Shown one piece after another: positions 20,172-30,464 of a stretch of 64,000 nt of DNA. Source of the stretch: Tubiluchus corallicola (taxonomy: Eukaryota > Priapulida > Priapulimorpha > Priapulimorphida > Tubiluchidae); NCBI GenBank assembly GCA_030141605.1, contig JAQGDQ010000013.1, positions 632,447 to 696,446 on the forward strand, written 5' to 3'. The stretch's first letter is position 1. Each line of letters begins with the position of its first letter. The notes below the pieces were generated by a model, which ran no database searches, was not told where the DNA came from, and saw only the letters and a list, made by a program, of their open reading frames with translations. A program made the position numbers and the translations under genes.

Positions 20172-20359
20172 ATCTTAATCGACTTAAAACTAGAAGTCAA
20201 GGATTTTTTATGACCACAGTCACCAAATCACTAAAGCTGACAGTGAATGGGACAAGTGACTGCAGACTACCAATTGATTGTAATCAACTTCTTTTAGAAA
20301 AAAATGAAATGTTGAAGAAAAATCGCCTATGCACTCAATATGATAACCATTTTTTGTAG

Positions 20360-22233
20360 GTCTTGCAGTAATGAAACTGAATTAAACACTATACACGTGG
20401 TTTGTTACACTTATACGCAAGTGCCTGTATGATGGTAATACCAATCCGCCACTTGAATGACTTTATTGCTGCCAGATTTATAATTTTTCAAGCCACTTTT
20501 ACTATTTTTAACTTCAGCAAATCTATAATTTTGGTTAAATTCATTAGAAGTCCCGTTAATTAATTTTTTCTCAGTACAGTTTATGCTAATATACGGTTAC
20601 AGGCTTTTTATGTGAAAATGTAATTCTTGCCTTGCATAATGAATATAATGTACTCGAACACAATGTGAAAATGTAAAGACAATCACAAAAACGACACCAA
20701 AAGATAACAACAAATCCCGCAGAATGCTTGAATAAATATTGAATAATTGAAACTTACAACTTTGATTGCTTGATTAATTTTGATAGTTCTATGGAGTATT
20801 GTATAATACTATATTCCACAGCTAGAGCCTGAACACAAAAGTAACAAAAAGTAAAGCTAATTTATTCCAAACAAGTACGATTATATTTTGCAAAAGTACA
20901 CATTAGACACTGCTTCCAGAGAATATGACCTTAAAGTTGCAGTTGCAAACATTTTGAGATCTTCGATTCATATCAGCTACAGCTAAAGCTAATAAAATTT
21001 CGTGTATGATTAAGAGAACATTCACATAACCAAAGAGTCAGTGCTTAAGTTCTTGTACTGTACAACATGCCAGTGCATTGGGTGAAGGTCAAGTCACTGC
21101 CAGACCAAAAAACACCAGTCAAAGGACCAACCTGGACAAAGTACCACAGGAAAAAGGAGCAACTGACATATAGATTTGCCTCAAGAAATAACGGATCACC
21201 AAACAAAGGACACCAGGCAAATGTCAAGCTGACTTTATGTAAAGATTATTATTACCTGTTAGTTTTATATATTTGTTAGTCTTTTATTACGTCCTGTGTA
21301 CTATAACTGACCTGAGTATTATGACTTTTCTTACAAAGCTATATATTTAAATAAATTTTAATTAAAAATAAAATAAAAAAGTATAAGACATTTATCAGTC
21401 AAAAATATTATCAACGAAAATCCACCTCGTTTTATTAAATGAAATATTTACCATAAGTCAGTTGCAATTTCACTAATTAAAGCTGATGTACGTCAGCATA
21501 TTCACTGGTGGCACTTTATCCATTGGTCCATTGTCTACCTGCCTAACTGGTGGAGCTTTAGCCACTTTTAAAATAGTAAAAGTGGTCCGATGTCTGGTGA
21601 TCCTTCGTCCAGATTGTCTTTTGGCCCTTCATCCTTTGATTGGCGGTTCTTTGACGTACAACCTCAGTAGGTGCACACGCGCCGGGTATGATAAGTTATA
21701 ACACCAATGCTGACTAGTTTTATTTAGCAACTCTCACATTTGTTCTTGCAGAGCTTGATATAATTCATTTTTATAATTGAGTTTGGTGAATAATTATTAA
21801 TGGTAAGCTTTGTTTTGAGATAGGTGTATAATCTACTGCTGTGTGCACTGTGTACAATCACTTAGTTGGTGGTTGCTAATACTAGCCACACGCAGTAAAA
21901 GAAATCTGCCTTCAACAAATTGTCTAATGGTAAACCATCAGGCAAAATTTGTTGTAGCTAGCTTTGGCATGAAGCAATAAGTGCGTCATGAGGTAATCTC
22001 AGCTAATAATAATTGACACATCACAAAATGATTAGATTGGTCTGACCTGCTTTTGCTAACTACTTTTTTTGCATCAGACAAAAATGTTTATATCAAGCCT
22101 GCACACGGAGTAAGATGAATTTGTCTTAGGCAGAAGATTGCATGCAAGTTCTTGAGAAAAACCTGTATGTAACAAATTGGAAAAACCAAGCCTTAATAAT
22201 CATTAATGAGCTGCAGACGAGCAAAAATCTATG
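20360..22233. other. Intergenic stretch with two related purine-rich repeat blocks
   Basis: The blocks at 21066-21235 and (inverted) 21486-21665 share words such as GGATCACCA, GGACC and CCAGTNA, suggesting decayed copies of one repeat. I see no gene. Confidence 0.35.
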
Positions 22234-22467
22234 TTAGACAATAGCTGTTGCAGGCAGATTTTGCATAGTGTGGGCCAGACATAAGCTTAGTGTAACCTTA
22301 TATTTAGCAGCAGGAAAAATTGTCTTTCTTAAGCTGGTGTTATGTGCATTTTTTTGCATTAGAGATGATATTTTGTCCAGGAACTGAGCAAGCCATGGTA
22401 CATATATAATTGGTACCGTTTCCATATAATTCCAGAGTCTTCTGGCACTTTCACTCTTAATCTTCAC
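22234..22467 (-). pseudogene. PIF/Harbinger transposase N-terminal scrap
   Basis: The minus-strand reading contains WLAQFLDKISSLMQKNAHNT followed by SLRKTIFPAAKYKVTLSLCLA. This resembles the 'LLxxVxPxIxKxxTxxRxAIxxxxrLxVTLRxLA' block at the start of Harbinger nucleases. The DDE core is absent. Assigned by pattern only. Confidence 0.45.
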
Positions 22468-22916
22468 CTTGGCGATAATCTGTGAGTGCTGGATAAACCA
22501 CTGTTGTGATTATGTAATTTGTGTTGTGATCATATTTTTAGCTGTTGTGATTAGTTAATTAATTAGTTCTTATTAAGTTTTTATTAGTTCTTAATAGTTC
22601 TATTTTAATTAGTCTTATATTTAATATCTAAGTATTATTATTTTAATTTTTTTTATAATTGTTTTGTCTGTGTAATGACTCGTGTTTTTGGCATGAAACC
22701 AGAGTCCTGTATGAAATGATACCTCATAATAATTTATAATCATTACGCGCAATAAATTCGAATTGAATCGAATTGCCCATGCTTTGGTAGGAAACAAGAC
22801 TGTCAGTTTAATGGCTCCTGCCGTGTAAATTAAAGTGTTAATTTTTGGTAATTACTTCTTTGTGTTTTTATTAAGGATGTATCATGATAACAGTTATTAT
22901 GATATTTTAATTGCAG

Positions 22917-23031
22917 AAAAGTTAATGGTCAGGCAGCGTCACCTGTAGCTGGACATTCCATTTTTAAACTTGGACAAATGCGTAAAAAATACAAATTCGA
23001 AAGAATCATTTCGTTCAGTGTACAGTTATAA
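22917..23031 (+). CDS. Possible terminal coding exon of an unidentified gene
   Basis: A good acceptor (TTTTAATTGCAG) is followed by a 38-codon frame to TAA, containing ASPVAGHSIFKLGQMRKKYK. Composition is less AT-rich than the flanks. I could not find matching upstream exons between 20.4 and 22.9 kb and do not recognise the protein. It could also be transposon-derived. Confidence 0.3.
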
Positions 23032-23329
23032 AGTACTACAGTACTAGTTACTATGTGCCATTGTTGTTATATAAAAGTTGTCATAAAATTCTTATAAATT
23101 AACGATATAAACGTAAAATTACAAAAACGCAATGGCACATTATAAGTAAAGTGAATGACACAAAAATATAATAAAGACAAAAATATTTTGAATTACGATA
23201 ACAATATCAATATAGACAGTCAAATATATATATATATGTAAAGAATCAGCAAAATAATTATATAGGCAGAAGTTCCTTCAATCAGCATTTATAACTGTAA
23301 GCAATATATATTGCTGTCTTTACTTCGCT

Positions 23330-23600
23330 TTTATGCACTATAATGTATGTAGAATCAATCATGTTAAGGACTGTTTTGTTTGTAAGCAGGTACGTTTATC
23401 ATGCGCTGATATGCTAGCCTAGTGGTTTTACTTTGAATCTGTTACCCCTCGTCACTGCAATTAATCTCGTTACCCAAGAATTTCTGGAAGCTAAACATTG
23501 ACTCACTTGTCTAGCGAGTAGCGGATTCCTTTTGAAGCTGTCGTTGTAAATCACGCTTTTATGCTTAATCACTTAACTACAGTCAAACATGCAGGTATAA
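23330..23600. repeat. Dispersed repeat pair member (partner at 41825-42050)
   Basis: Shares a nearly identical stretch with 41825-42050 (CCCCTCGTCACTGCAATTAA, TCTCGTTACCCAAGAATTTC and onwards to ACAGTCAAACATGCAGGTAT). The partner lacks about 45 bp present here, including a short GCGAGTAG insertion. High identity implies recent spread. No ORF. Confidence 0.85.
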
Positions 23601-24060
23601 TAATCAGCCAGTATTCATTGGGACTTACTAGAGTAAACATCATACTGCAAATAAGTTAAGAAGTTTGGAAAATGGAGCATACACGTAAAGATCTGACAAT
23701 TAAAGAAAAACTGATATTTTTTTTAAATTTTTAACTGTACGAAGGAATTTAGGCAGTACTTCGTTTCTAAAATTCATTAAAAACCTTTGCAGTGCATACT
23801 AAACTGATGAGTCATACTTCTATTCCAGTAATACTACACCCATCGGTTAATAAGTTCAGTCGGTTAATTGGATCAAAACACTTTGGTCCCAAAGTGAGTC
23901 TATTAAGCAGCACCTACTATATATATATATATAGTTCTGATTATCACATTTATTATCATAGTTTGTTCATGTAATTATGATGGAAAACTTAGCTTGTCTG
24001 CACTCATCTTTAATACTTCTATTTTTTGCATTACAGGGATTGATTAGCTGTTAACATACT

Positions 24061-27000
24061 ATGTTCCAGAAGGCATCGAAATTTCCAGCCAGACCTGTGC
24101 CACCGTCCATTGAGAAGATACACGAAGATATTAAAAATGCTTCTGGAAAAGATGTGGTTTTTACATATTTGAGAAAATTGAACAGGGAATTGCCAGAAGG
24201 TTTTTATTGCCGCATTTTGGTTATTTAGATTATTGTTTACGTGAAAATAACTTCTTGCATGTTCCAGACGACATGCAGCAAAATTCCTCAAGAACGAATC
24301 CTCACAAAAGTGGACCATATTGCATTCTATGGCGTTTTTCACAGAGACTCTCCATACTATGCGTTTTCTTCATGAAGAATTCTACAAGTTGTGCGTCAGC
24401 TTCATGAAGAATTTTGCTGCTTGGTAGAAATGGAGTGTCAAAGTAATTCCATTTTGCTTACTGCCTGCGTGAAACTGGCCTAAGAAGAAATCAATTACTT
24501 ATTACTTTCCAAACTAATCTTGCACCAGTAAAGTTAAACAAAAATCTAAGACTGTTAAGGACCGTTTAGACTGTCAGTTTTTTGGTCAAACTTGTTTGTC
24601 ATTTTTCGTTTGGCAAACTAGTTTGATCATATAAACAGCAAAACAACAAACTTTTAGTTTGACAAACAAAGTTTGATGATATCAAATTGTCTTGAATTCA
24701 TCAAACATAATCTGACAAACTCGGACTCTCAGTAGGGTCTCGTGTTCGTTACATCATGCTGATTGTTTATTTTCGCACGGGGTTCAGAGAATTTTGTCAT
24801 TATTAATTCAGCAAGTTGCATATAACTATACATACGGCAAACAGCATTTTCGGCTGCTGTCTGATACTGGGAACCTGGTGGGTAAAAACAGTGTTGGCAC
24901 CGCAATTTGACTGACACCCCTTGATGAATAGTTATTAATAGAGTTTGATGTCATCTAAACACGCGTCAGTTTTTGTTTGTCATTTTAGTTTGACAGTTTA
25001 AAAACTGATCGTGTAAACGGACTGTTAGACTTCTTGTAACTCGACTTGTCTTTGGCACATTGCTTAGGGCAATTAAATGTTTTGTTTTTATTTTAATAAT
25101 GAAGCAGAAACATAAAATTTCACTCAAAATTTTTGATCCTGATGGATAAGGATTCGTTCTTTCTACTGGTACAGGGTGTTTCATAAGTCCTTAACTAATG
25201 TGATTTTCAATTTTTGACATTCATCTTGTGCTAAATTTTTACCGAGTAATTAACTAATGGGAATATTTTTTAATTTGTATTTGAAGTTTTGTGCCATTTT
25301 CTTCTGCTATGATTCTAGAGCAAAGGTATAAAACTGCTGCATGACCGTATTTTCAAATGAGTCCTTATAAAAATGGTATTATATAGAAATGCTCTTTATA
25401 ATCTTCATAAATGATAAATTATGGTTAGTGCAAAGGACTTACAAAATCATATTTGATGCCAACTAAAATTCTCATTAATTTTGGATTCAGGAACCAAATA
25501 ATTGCTGTTTCTGTTTCTGTTGCATGTGCTATCGGTTTTTTAATAAAAATCATTTTAAAATAACGATACTTTGAATTACTTGTGATATTGTTCTGTTAAT
25601 CTACTAGTAGTGGGCATGCAGTTTCTTTAGTAAAGCATTTTGCATAATGTGCAGAGATTTTGGTGAAAATTTTTTCAAATAAAATAAAAAATTTCCTTCA
25701 TTCACCGTCTAGCATATATTATTTCCCAATGTGCCATGTCGTGAAGTTCACGGTGTCATAATTTTTTATTATTATGTCATATGTCATTATTTTTGTTCAT
25801 TATGTCATATTATTGCAGTCTCTGGTTAAAACATAAAAAATCCCACACAAGAAATTTCAGCTGTAAAATAAGTCTATTTCTTCATATACAGTCTAAACTT
25901 TTATCCTTGAACTATGTAGTATGCATAACATTTACCCTTCATAGAATTGCTGGCTTCCTTGCCTCATAGAAAACTTACCTGGGAGTTGGCTGTCAGAGAG
26001 CATTGAATCAACATGTGCTGTGAATAATTTGTATGACTAACTGATTTTTATAAATAAACTCACTTGTGTTCTACCTCTGTCTTAGCTATTTTACCTTTAG
26101 ATTTCTTCATATGGTGCCGAAACCCGGGACCATTCTTCATATGGTGCCGAAACTTCATTTTATACAAGTTTATAGAACCAAGGAAATTATGCTAGGACTT
26201 TATTTGAAAGAAAAAAAATCAGTTTGATATCTACAAACCAGGTGATACAGTTGCTCTGCTTGGAAAAGAAATCAGTTTGCTTGGTATAAGGCTGCAAACC
26301 AAATGATACAGTCACTCTGTTCCTGTTCACACTGAGTGCTAAATATATGGACAGTATTGGTGCTTCTAATTTGGAATCCAGATGACTAGGAGTTAACCTT
26401 GTTTGAGTATGGCCACCACAACAACCACAAGCGACAAGACTATTCTTTATACGCCGCCGTGGGAGGGTGAACCTAAAGGTCATGACACAAGGACTGGACA
26501 ATTATTCCAGCCAATGTAATCAAACAAGGACTCATCAAAGCAAGGAGTGACCGTTATGGACCATGGTTCTAAGGACTCAGACGACGAGGAACCGGACTAT
26601 GAGCAGCAACTACATATTCCAGCTACCCCAGCACATGGAGCCACCCCAACAGCTGCAACTGGAGCAATTCCGAAGATGGTTCCAGACAAAGATCCATTGC
26701 ATGGACACCAGCTGGAGGTGAAGATACTGATCCAGAACCTGAAAATAAACTCACAGCACTATGGTGAGGTGTTTTTCACATGTACTACATTGTTAGACTT
26801 GGAATTTGACGAATGTATTGCTAATTATCAAAACTTTGTTGACAGATGTAATGCTGCAATTACTGATTTAAACTTACCACGTGGATCCTGGAAATGTCGG
26901 AAAACTTTCCACTTGTATCGAATTGTTTCTGTTAAAACCCAAGATCCACCTTAATCAAATCTACCTGTAAAATCAGAAACATTAAAGATTTTGTAAATAA

Positions 27001-28674
27001 GTTTTGCATTGTTTAGTATTGCTATTATTGTTAACATCATTTGAAGAACAACCTGTTGTTGTTATTGTTAACACTGTTTGAATAGCTGCTTATTAAATTG
27101 TTAAAATATTACTTACCTAAGTTACCTTATACTTACCTTGTGCACAAAACGTGCTCTTTGTTATAAACCTGAAAAGAAAATAACGATAGAAATGTTATTA
27201 ATAAATTGTGTCTAATTGTGTGATAGACCATGTACAGCATAACCTACAGGCGAACCAAGAAAAACCTTTATCATAAACACAAAGAGTAACCAATGCTGTA
27301 TGTCATTGCTTATTATACTTGCTAATACTTGTGCATGTTCTCGGTTAGCTATCTACTAGTAATTTAAATCTAACGATTGATATATCGTGTGCATCCTAAA
27401 TCGATGCCCTTTGTTACGAATTTGTATCGCGAATGTTAAGAATATGTGTATATGTTAAGATGTTAGAGTGTATCCTAAATCGATACTCTGGTCTCAAATC
27501 GTCATGATGATTTTATAATCTAGAGATTGAATGTTATTTGTAGTGAAACTCAATAGAGAAATATCAAGTTTATCGTTAAGTTGTGTGTAATGAAACTTGT
27601 TACGAATGTAGCGTGATAATTATATACAAAATTACTTTGAAATTTAATGTCACTATTAAATTAGATTTAAAAAACTTACCCTCTTTGTACATAGCCCAAA
27701 TACTCCGTTTTGCAATGGTGTGATTCGTATTTATCCACGGCGCCCAAACTGGTTGGTGGCGCCATCTCGTACTTAAGATGTTAGATGTTATTCTTAAAAT
27801 GATTAAGAAATGCAACAAAATTTATTTCTTGTAAAAGTTAAATGACTTGAAAGGTTAAAGTATCAAATAGTTTGTTATTTCCAACTTCCTGGTCGGAGTG
27901 TCGTGAAGTTCACGATGTCATATGTCATTATTTTTTATTATTATGTCATATGTCATTATTTTTGTTCATTATGTCATATTATTGCAGTCTCTGGTTAAAA
28001 CATTAAAAATCCCACACAAGAAATTTCAGCTGTAAAATAAGTCTATTTCTTCATATACAGTCTAAACTTTTATCCTTGAACTATGTAGTATGCATAACAT
28101 TTACCCTTCATAGAATTGCTGGCTTCCTTGCCTCATAGAAAACTTACCTGGGAGTTGGCTGTCAGAGAGCATTGAATCAACATGTGCTGTGAATAATTTG
28201 TATGACTAACTGATTTTTATAAATAAACTCACCTGTGTTCTGCAATATACTGATGTCTTAGCTATTTTACCTTCAGAAATATTTCACATGCCACGAGGAA
28301 CTTAATTTTTTTGTTTAGATCTGTGTAATGCTTTAGACAAATCGATGACATCGAACGTGATTTTTGTGTATGTTTATACAGCAAATATAGCAATACTATA
28401 TAAAAAAATAATTCTTTTTACAGGTGACAGCTTCTTAAGTGAATCTTCTAGCTCTTTTGATGTTTTTGATGACGAAGATGATACAGAATTGCAAAAGTCA
28501 AAAATTGAGTCAATGTACTCAAAGGTACATAGATTCCTAGAAGTTAACAAATCATTAAACACTTCCATTGAGGAACTTGAAGCTTTAAAACATCAACTTA
28601 ACAAACTTAAAGATGATGTATTGAAGAGTTCTGAAGAACTCAAGCAATGCATGCAAAGGGAACCAAAAAACTAG
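24061..28674 (+). CDS. C19orf25: UPF0449 family protein (C19orf25-like), two exons
   Basis: Exon 1 is 24061-24199 (ATG) and exon 2 is 28424-28674 (TAG), joined in phase 1, giving 129 residues (human C19orf25 is 118). The N-terminus has FPARPVPPSIEKIHEDI and VVFTYL, matching the PTRPAPPTVEQI and VFTIL blocks of the family as I recall them. An acidic serine-rich stretch follows (SESSSSFDVFDDEDD), then a C-terminal coiled coil from about residue 73 (SKVHRFLEVNKSLNTSIEEL onwards). The family's function is not established. The 4.2-kb intron contains a Harbinger-like MITE and a complete LTR retrotransposon. The stop is 57 bp before the TP53RK start codon with no polyadenylation hexamer between, so a shared transcript is possible. 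Confidence 0.88.
24558..25024. mobile_element. PIF/Harbinger-type MITE
   Basis: The left end AGGACCGTTTAGACTGTCAG and right end CTGATCGTGTAAACGGACTG are inverted repeats. Flanking TTA trinucleotides (24555-24557 and 25025-25027) fit the 3-bp target duplication of Harbinger elements. It carries no intact transposase. It lies in the C19orf25-like intron. Confidence 0.7.
25737..26099 (+). repeat. 5' LTR
   Basis: A long direct repeat of 27899-28275. The differences I see are near the end: CTACCTCTGTCTTAG here against CTGCAATATACTGATGTCTTAG in the 3' copy, plus scattered substitutions. Confidence 0.9.
26409..26954 (+). pseudogene. Gag-position ORF of the LTR element, interrupted by one in-frame stop
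   Basis: An ATG at 26409 opens a frame reading MATTTTTSDKTILYTPPWEG. It meets TAA at 26517-26519, then stays open from there to the stop at 26954. The downstream part starts with an acidic segment (SKDSDDEEPDYEQQ), then a helical region. No zinc knuckle or enzymatic motif is visible. The position between primer-binding site and the rest of the element is what suggests gag; the sequence itself is not recognised. Confidence 0.55.
27899..28275 (+). repeat. 3' LTR
   Basis: Direct repeat of the 5' LTR, ending ACCTTCA. It stops about 150 bp upstream of exon 2 of the C19orf25-like gene, so LTR promoter or polyadenylation signals sit close to that exon. Confidence 0.9.
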
Positions 28675-28731
28675 GAAATAACTAAGACATTTAGTGAATA
28701 TTCCGAGTTGACAGTCGTGCCAAAGTTAAAT
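28675..28731 (+). promoter_or_regulatory. 57-bp intercistronic spacer between the C19orf25-like gene and TP53RK
   Basis: Contains no AATAAA or ATTAAA and no TATA-like motif. It does contain ACATTTAG|TGAA (AG at 28693-28694), which could act as a 3' splice or trans-splice acceptor just ahead of the TP53RK start. The arrangement looks operon-like; whether it is one is not visible from DNA. Confidence 0.4.
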
Positions 28732-29436
28732 ATGGATGGTGTGTCAAATGACTCTGAAGAGAATATGAAAGTGTTTAAGCAAGGTGCTGAATCAAGACTT
28801 TACTTGACTCTGTTCTTGGGTCGTCAATGTGTGGTAAAAGAGCGTTTCTCCAAGAAATATCGACATCCGGAACTTGATTACACCTTGACGAAAGAAAGGC
28901 AGAAAAGTGAGATAAAAGCAATTGCAAAGTGCCGTCAGTTGGGAATTCCCGTGCCAGTTCTTTATTTTGTTGATCAAAAGAAAAACATGATTTACATGCA
29001 TTACTATAAAGATTCCACGACAGTGCGCGACTACATAAGCACTATACAAAAAGAACATTTAGAAAAAACTAAACAAAAAGAAATTTTGTGTCCATTGATG
29101 TCTGTTATAGGCAGACTCTTGGGAATAATGCATAGTAATAACATTATTCATGGAGACTTGACTACATCAAATTTTCTTCTTCTGCATCCCGTGACGAACA
29201 GCCAGGTGGTTGTTATAGATTTTGGTCTGAGTTATGTCGAAACTAAAACGGAAGATAAGGGAGTTGATTTGTATGTTTTGGAACGAGCGTTTTTGAGTAC
29301 GCATCCGAACAGTGAGGATTTGTTTAGGTCAATATTAGAGGCATACAAGCAACATTATGGTAAAGGTTGTCATGATGTACTTGCTAAGTTAGAGGAGGTA
29401 CGCTTGAGAGGAAGAAAGAGATCTATGGTGGGATAA
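28732..29436 (+). CDS. TP53RK: TP53RK / PRPK / Bud32, KEOPS complex atypical kinase (intronless)
   Basis: A single open frame of 234 residues (human 253). Seen: the shortened nucleotide loop KQGAESRLY (16-24), the lysine in VVKERF (Lys36), the Bud32 signature RHPELD (44-49), the catalytic loop HGDLTTSNF (140-148, Asp142 and Asn147), the metal-binding DFG (163-165), and the conserved basic tail RGRKRSMVG (226-234). Family knowledge: Bud32 works as an ATPase/kinase in KEOPS with OSGEP (Kae1), needed for t6A37 modification of ANN-decoding tRNAs. In mammals it also phosphorylates p53. All key residues are present. It follows the C19orf25-like gene by 57 bp with no obvious separate promoter. An ATTAAA polyadenylation-type signal lies near 29589. 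Confidence 0.97.
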   Translation: MDGVSNDSEENMKVFKQGAESRLYLTLFLGRQCVVKERFSKKYRHPELDYTLTKERQKSEIKAIAKCRQLGIPVPVLYFVDQKKNMIYMHYYKDSTTVRDYISTIQKEHLEKTKQKEILCPLMSVIGRLLGIMHSNNIIHGDLTTSNFLLLHPVTNSQVVVIDFGLSYVETKTEDKGVDLYVLERAFLSTHPNSEDLFRSILEAYKQHYGKGCHDVLAKLEEVRLRGRKRSMVG

Positions 29437-30210
29437 TTGGGCTAATTTGCTGAATTTATAGATCAGTCATTTTTCTGATAATTCTGCACAAACCTGCTTT
29501 ATAAATGTCTCAGTTTTTTCTGAAATCATTTGTAAAAATTTGGTAATGGATTGATGTTTGTACATTATTGCCAATGTGAAACATTATGTATTAAATTTCT
29601 TAACTACGCATAATTTTTTGTTTCTCTCTCTGGTATCAAATCAAGCCATTAACCGATCTTCCTAATTGTTACACATGTCATGAAGTACAACCCTGTCTTC
29701 ATTTTTGTCATTTTTCATTGTCAAAGGCTGATAAGTTGGTCTCTAGCTTATTTCAAGTACTTGGTGAACTCAACTACTTCTTAAGTTCTGCAGGTGTCTC
29801 AATGACAGCAGGCAAACAATTGCAAATTAAAACATTTAAACCTTGATTTTTCTGTGTGTTGTGAATTATTTTTACACCTGAATAATTTTAACCGAGTTCA
29901 TCTTATAGTAAAACTTTAATCCAGCAGTTACGCTTTAAGAAAATGAAATTCTTAAAGTGAGGAAAAAAGAAAATAGAATCTAACAAGAATTCTGCTCATT
30001 GGTCTCGTACTATCTTGATCTTCATCTGGTGTTGCACAAATCAACCCCTTCGGAACTGCTGATGTGCACACCAAAATTATATTTATTATGTTTAATAATA
30101 GCAATATAATTTCTGTAGATGGTGCAGTAGATCATTGACCGTGTAGTACAATGGGAGATTGTCACTTCGGATTGTCAAAATAAACTTTAAGTGAATCGAA
30201 CAGCTTAAAA
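29437..30210. other. Intergenic region between TP53RK and ANAPC2
   Basis: AT-rich 3' flank of TP53RK and presumed promoter of ANAPC2. No further gene or repeat was recognised. Confidence 0.5.
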
Positions 30211-30394
30211 ATGGCCGCTTCCATTCAAGATATAGCTTCAGCATGGGAAATAGTTAAATCGGCTTTTACACCAAAAAATAAGGTTTGCGTTTGTAAACAT
30301 TAATGTTTTTAAAAATAATGAAGTGATCCATAAAATGCATTTCGCAGTACCTATTAACACGTCTTTGCAACTGTTGGCGCGTACGTATTTATAT

Positions 30395-30464
<70 letters not shown>

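Larger units (their letters stand above)
25737..28275 (+). mobile_element. Non-autonomous LTR retrotransposon with nearly identical LTRs
   Basis: The 5' LTR (25737-26099) and 3' LTR (27899-28275) both begin TGTCGTGAAGTTCACG and are nearly identical, so the insertion is young. A primer-binding-site-like sequence TGGTGCCGAAACCCGGGAC is at 26112-26130, 12 bp after the LTR, and a second partial copy is at 26141-26154. The 1.8-kb interior has a gag-position reading frame but no recognisable protease, reverse transcriptase or integrase. It must move in trans. The binding-site type fits Gypsy or BEL/Pao elements. I could not find a convincing target-site duplication. Confidence 0.88.

Noticed and set aside
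26187-26501. 104-codon minus-strand ORF in the LTR element
   Set aside because: Overlaps the primer-binding-site region and the gag-position frame on the opposite strand; no recognisable domain.
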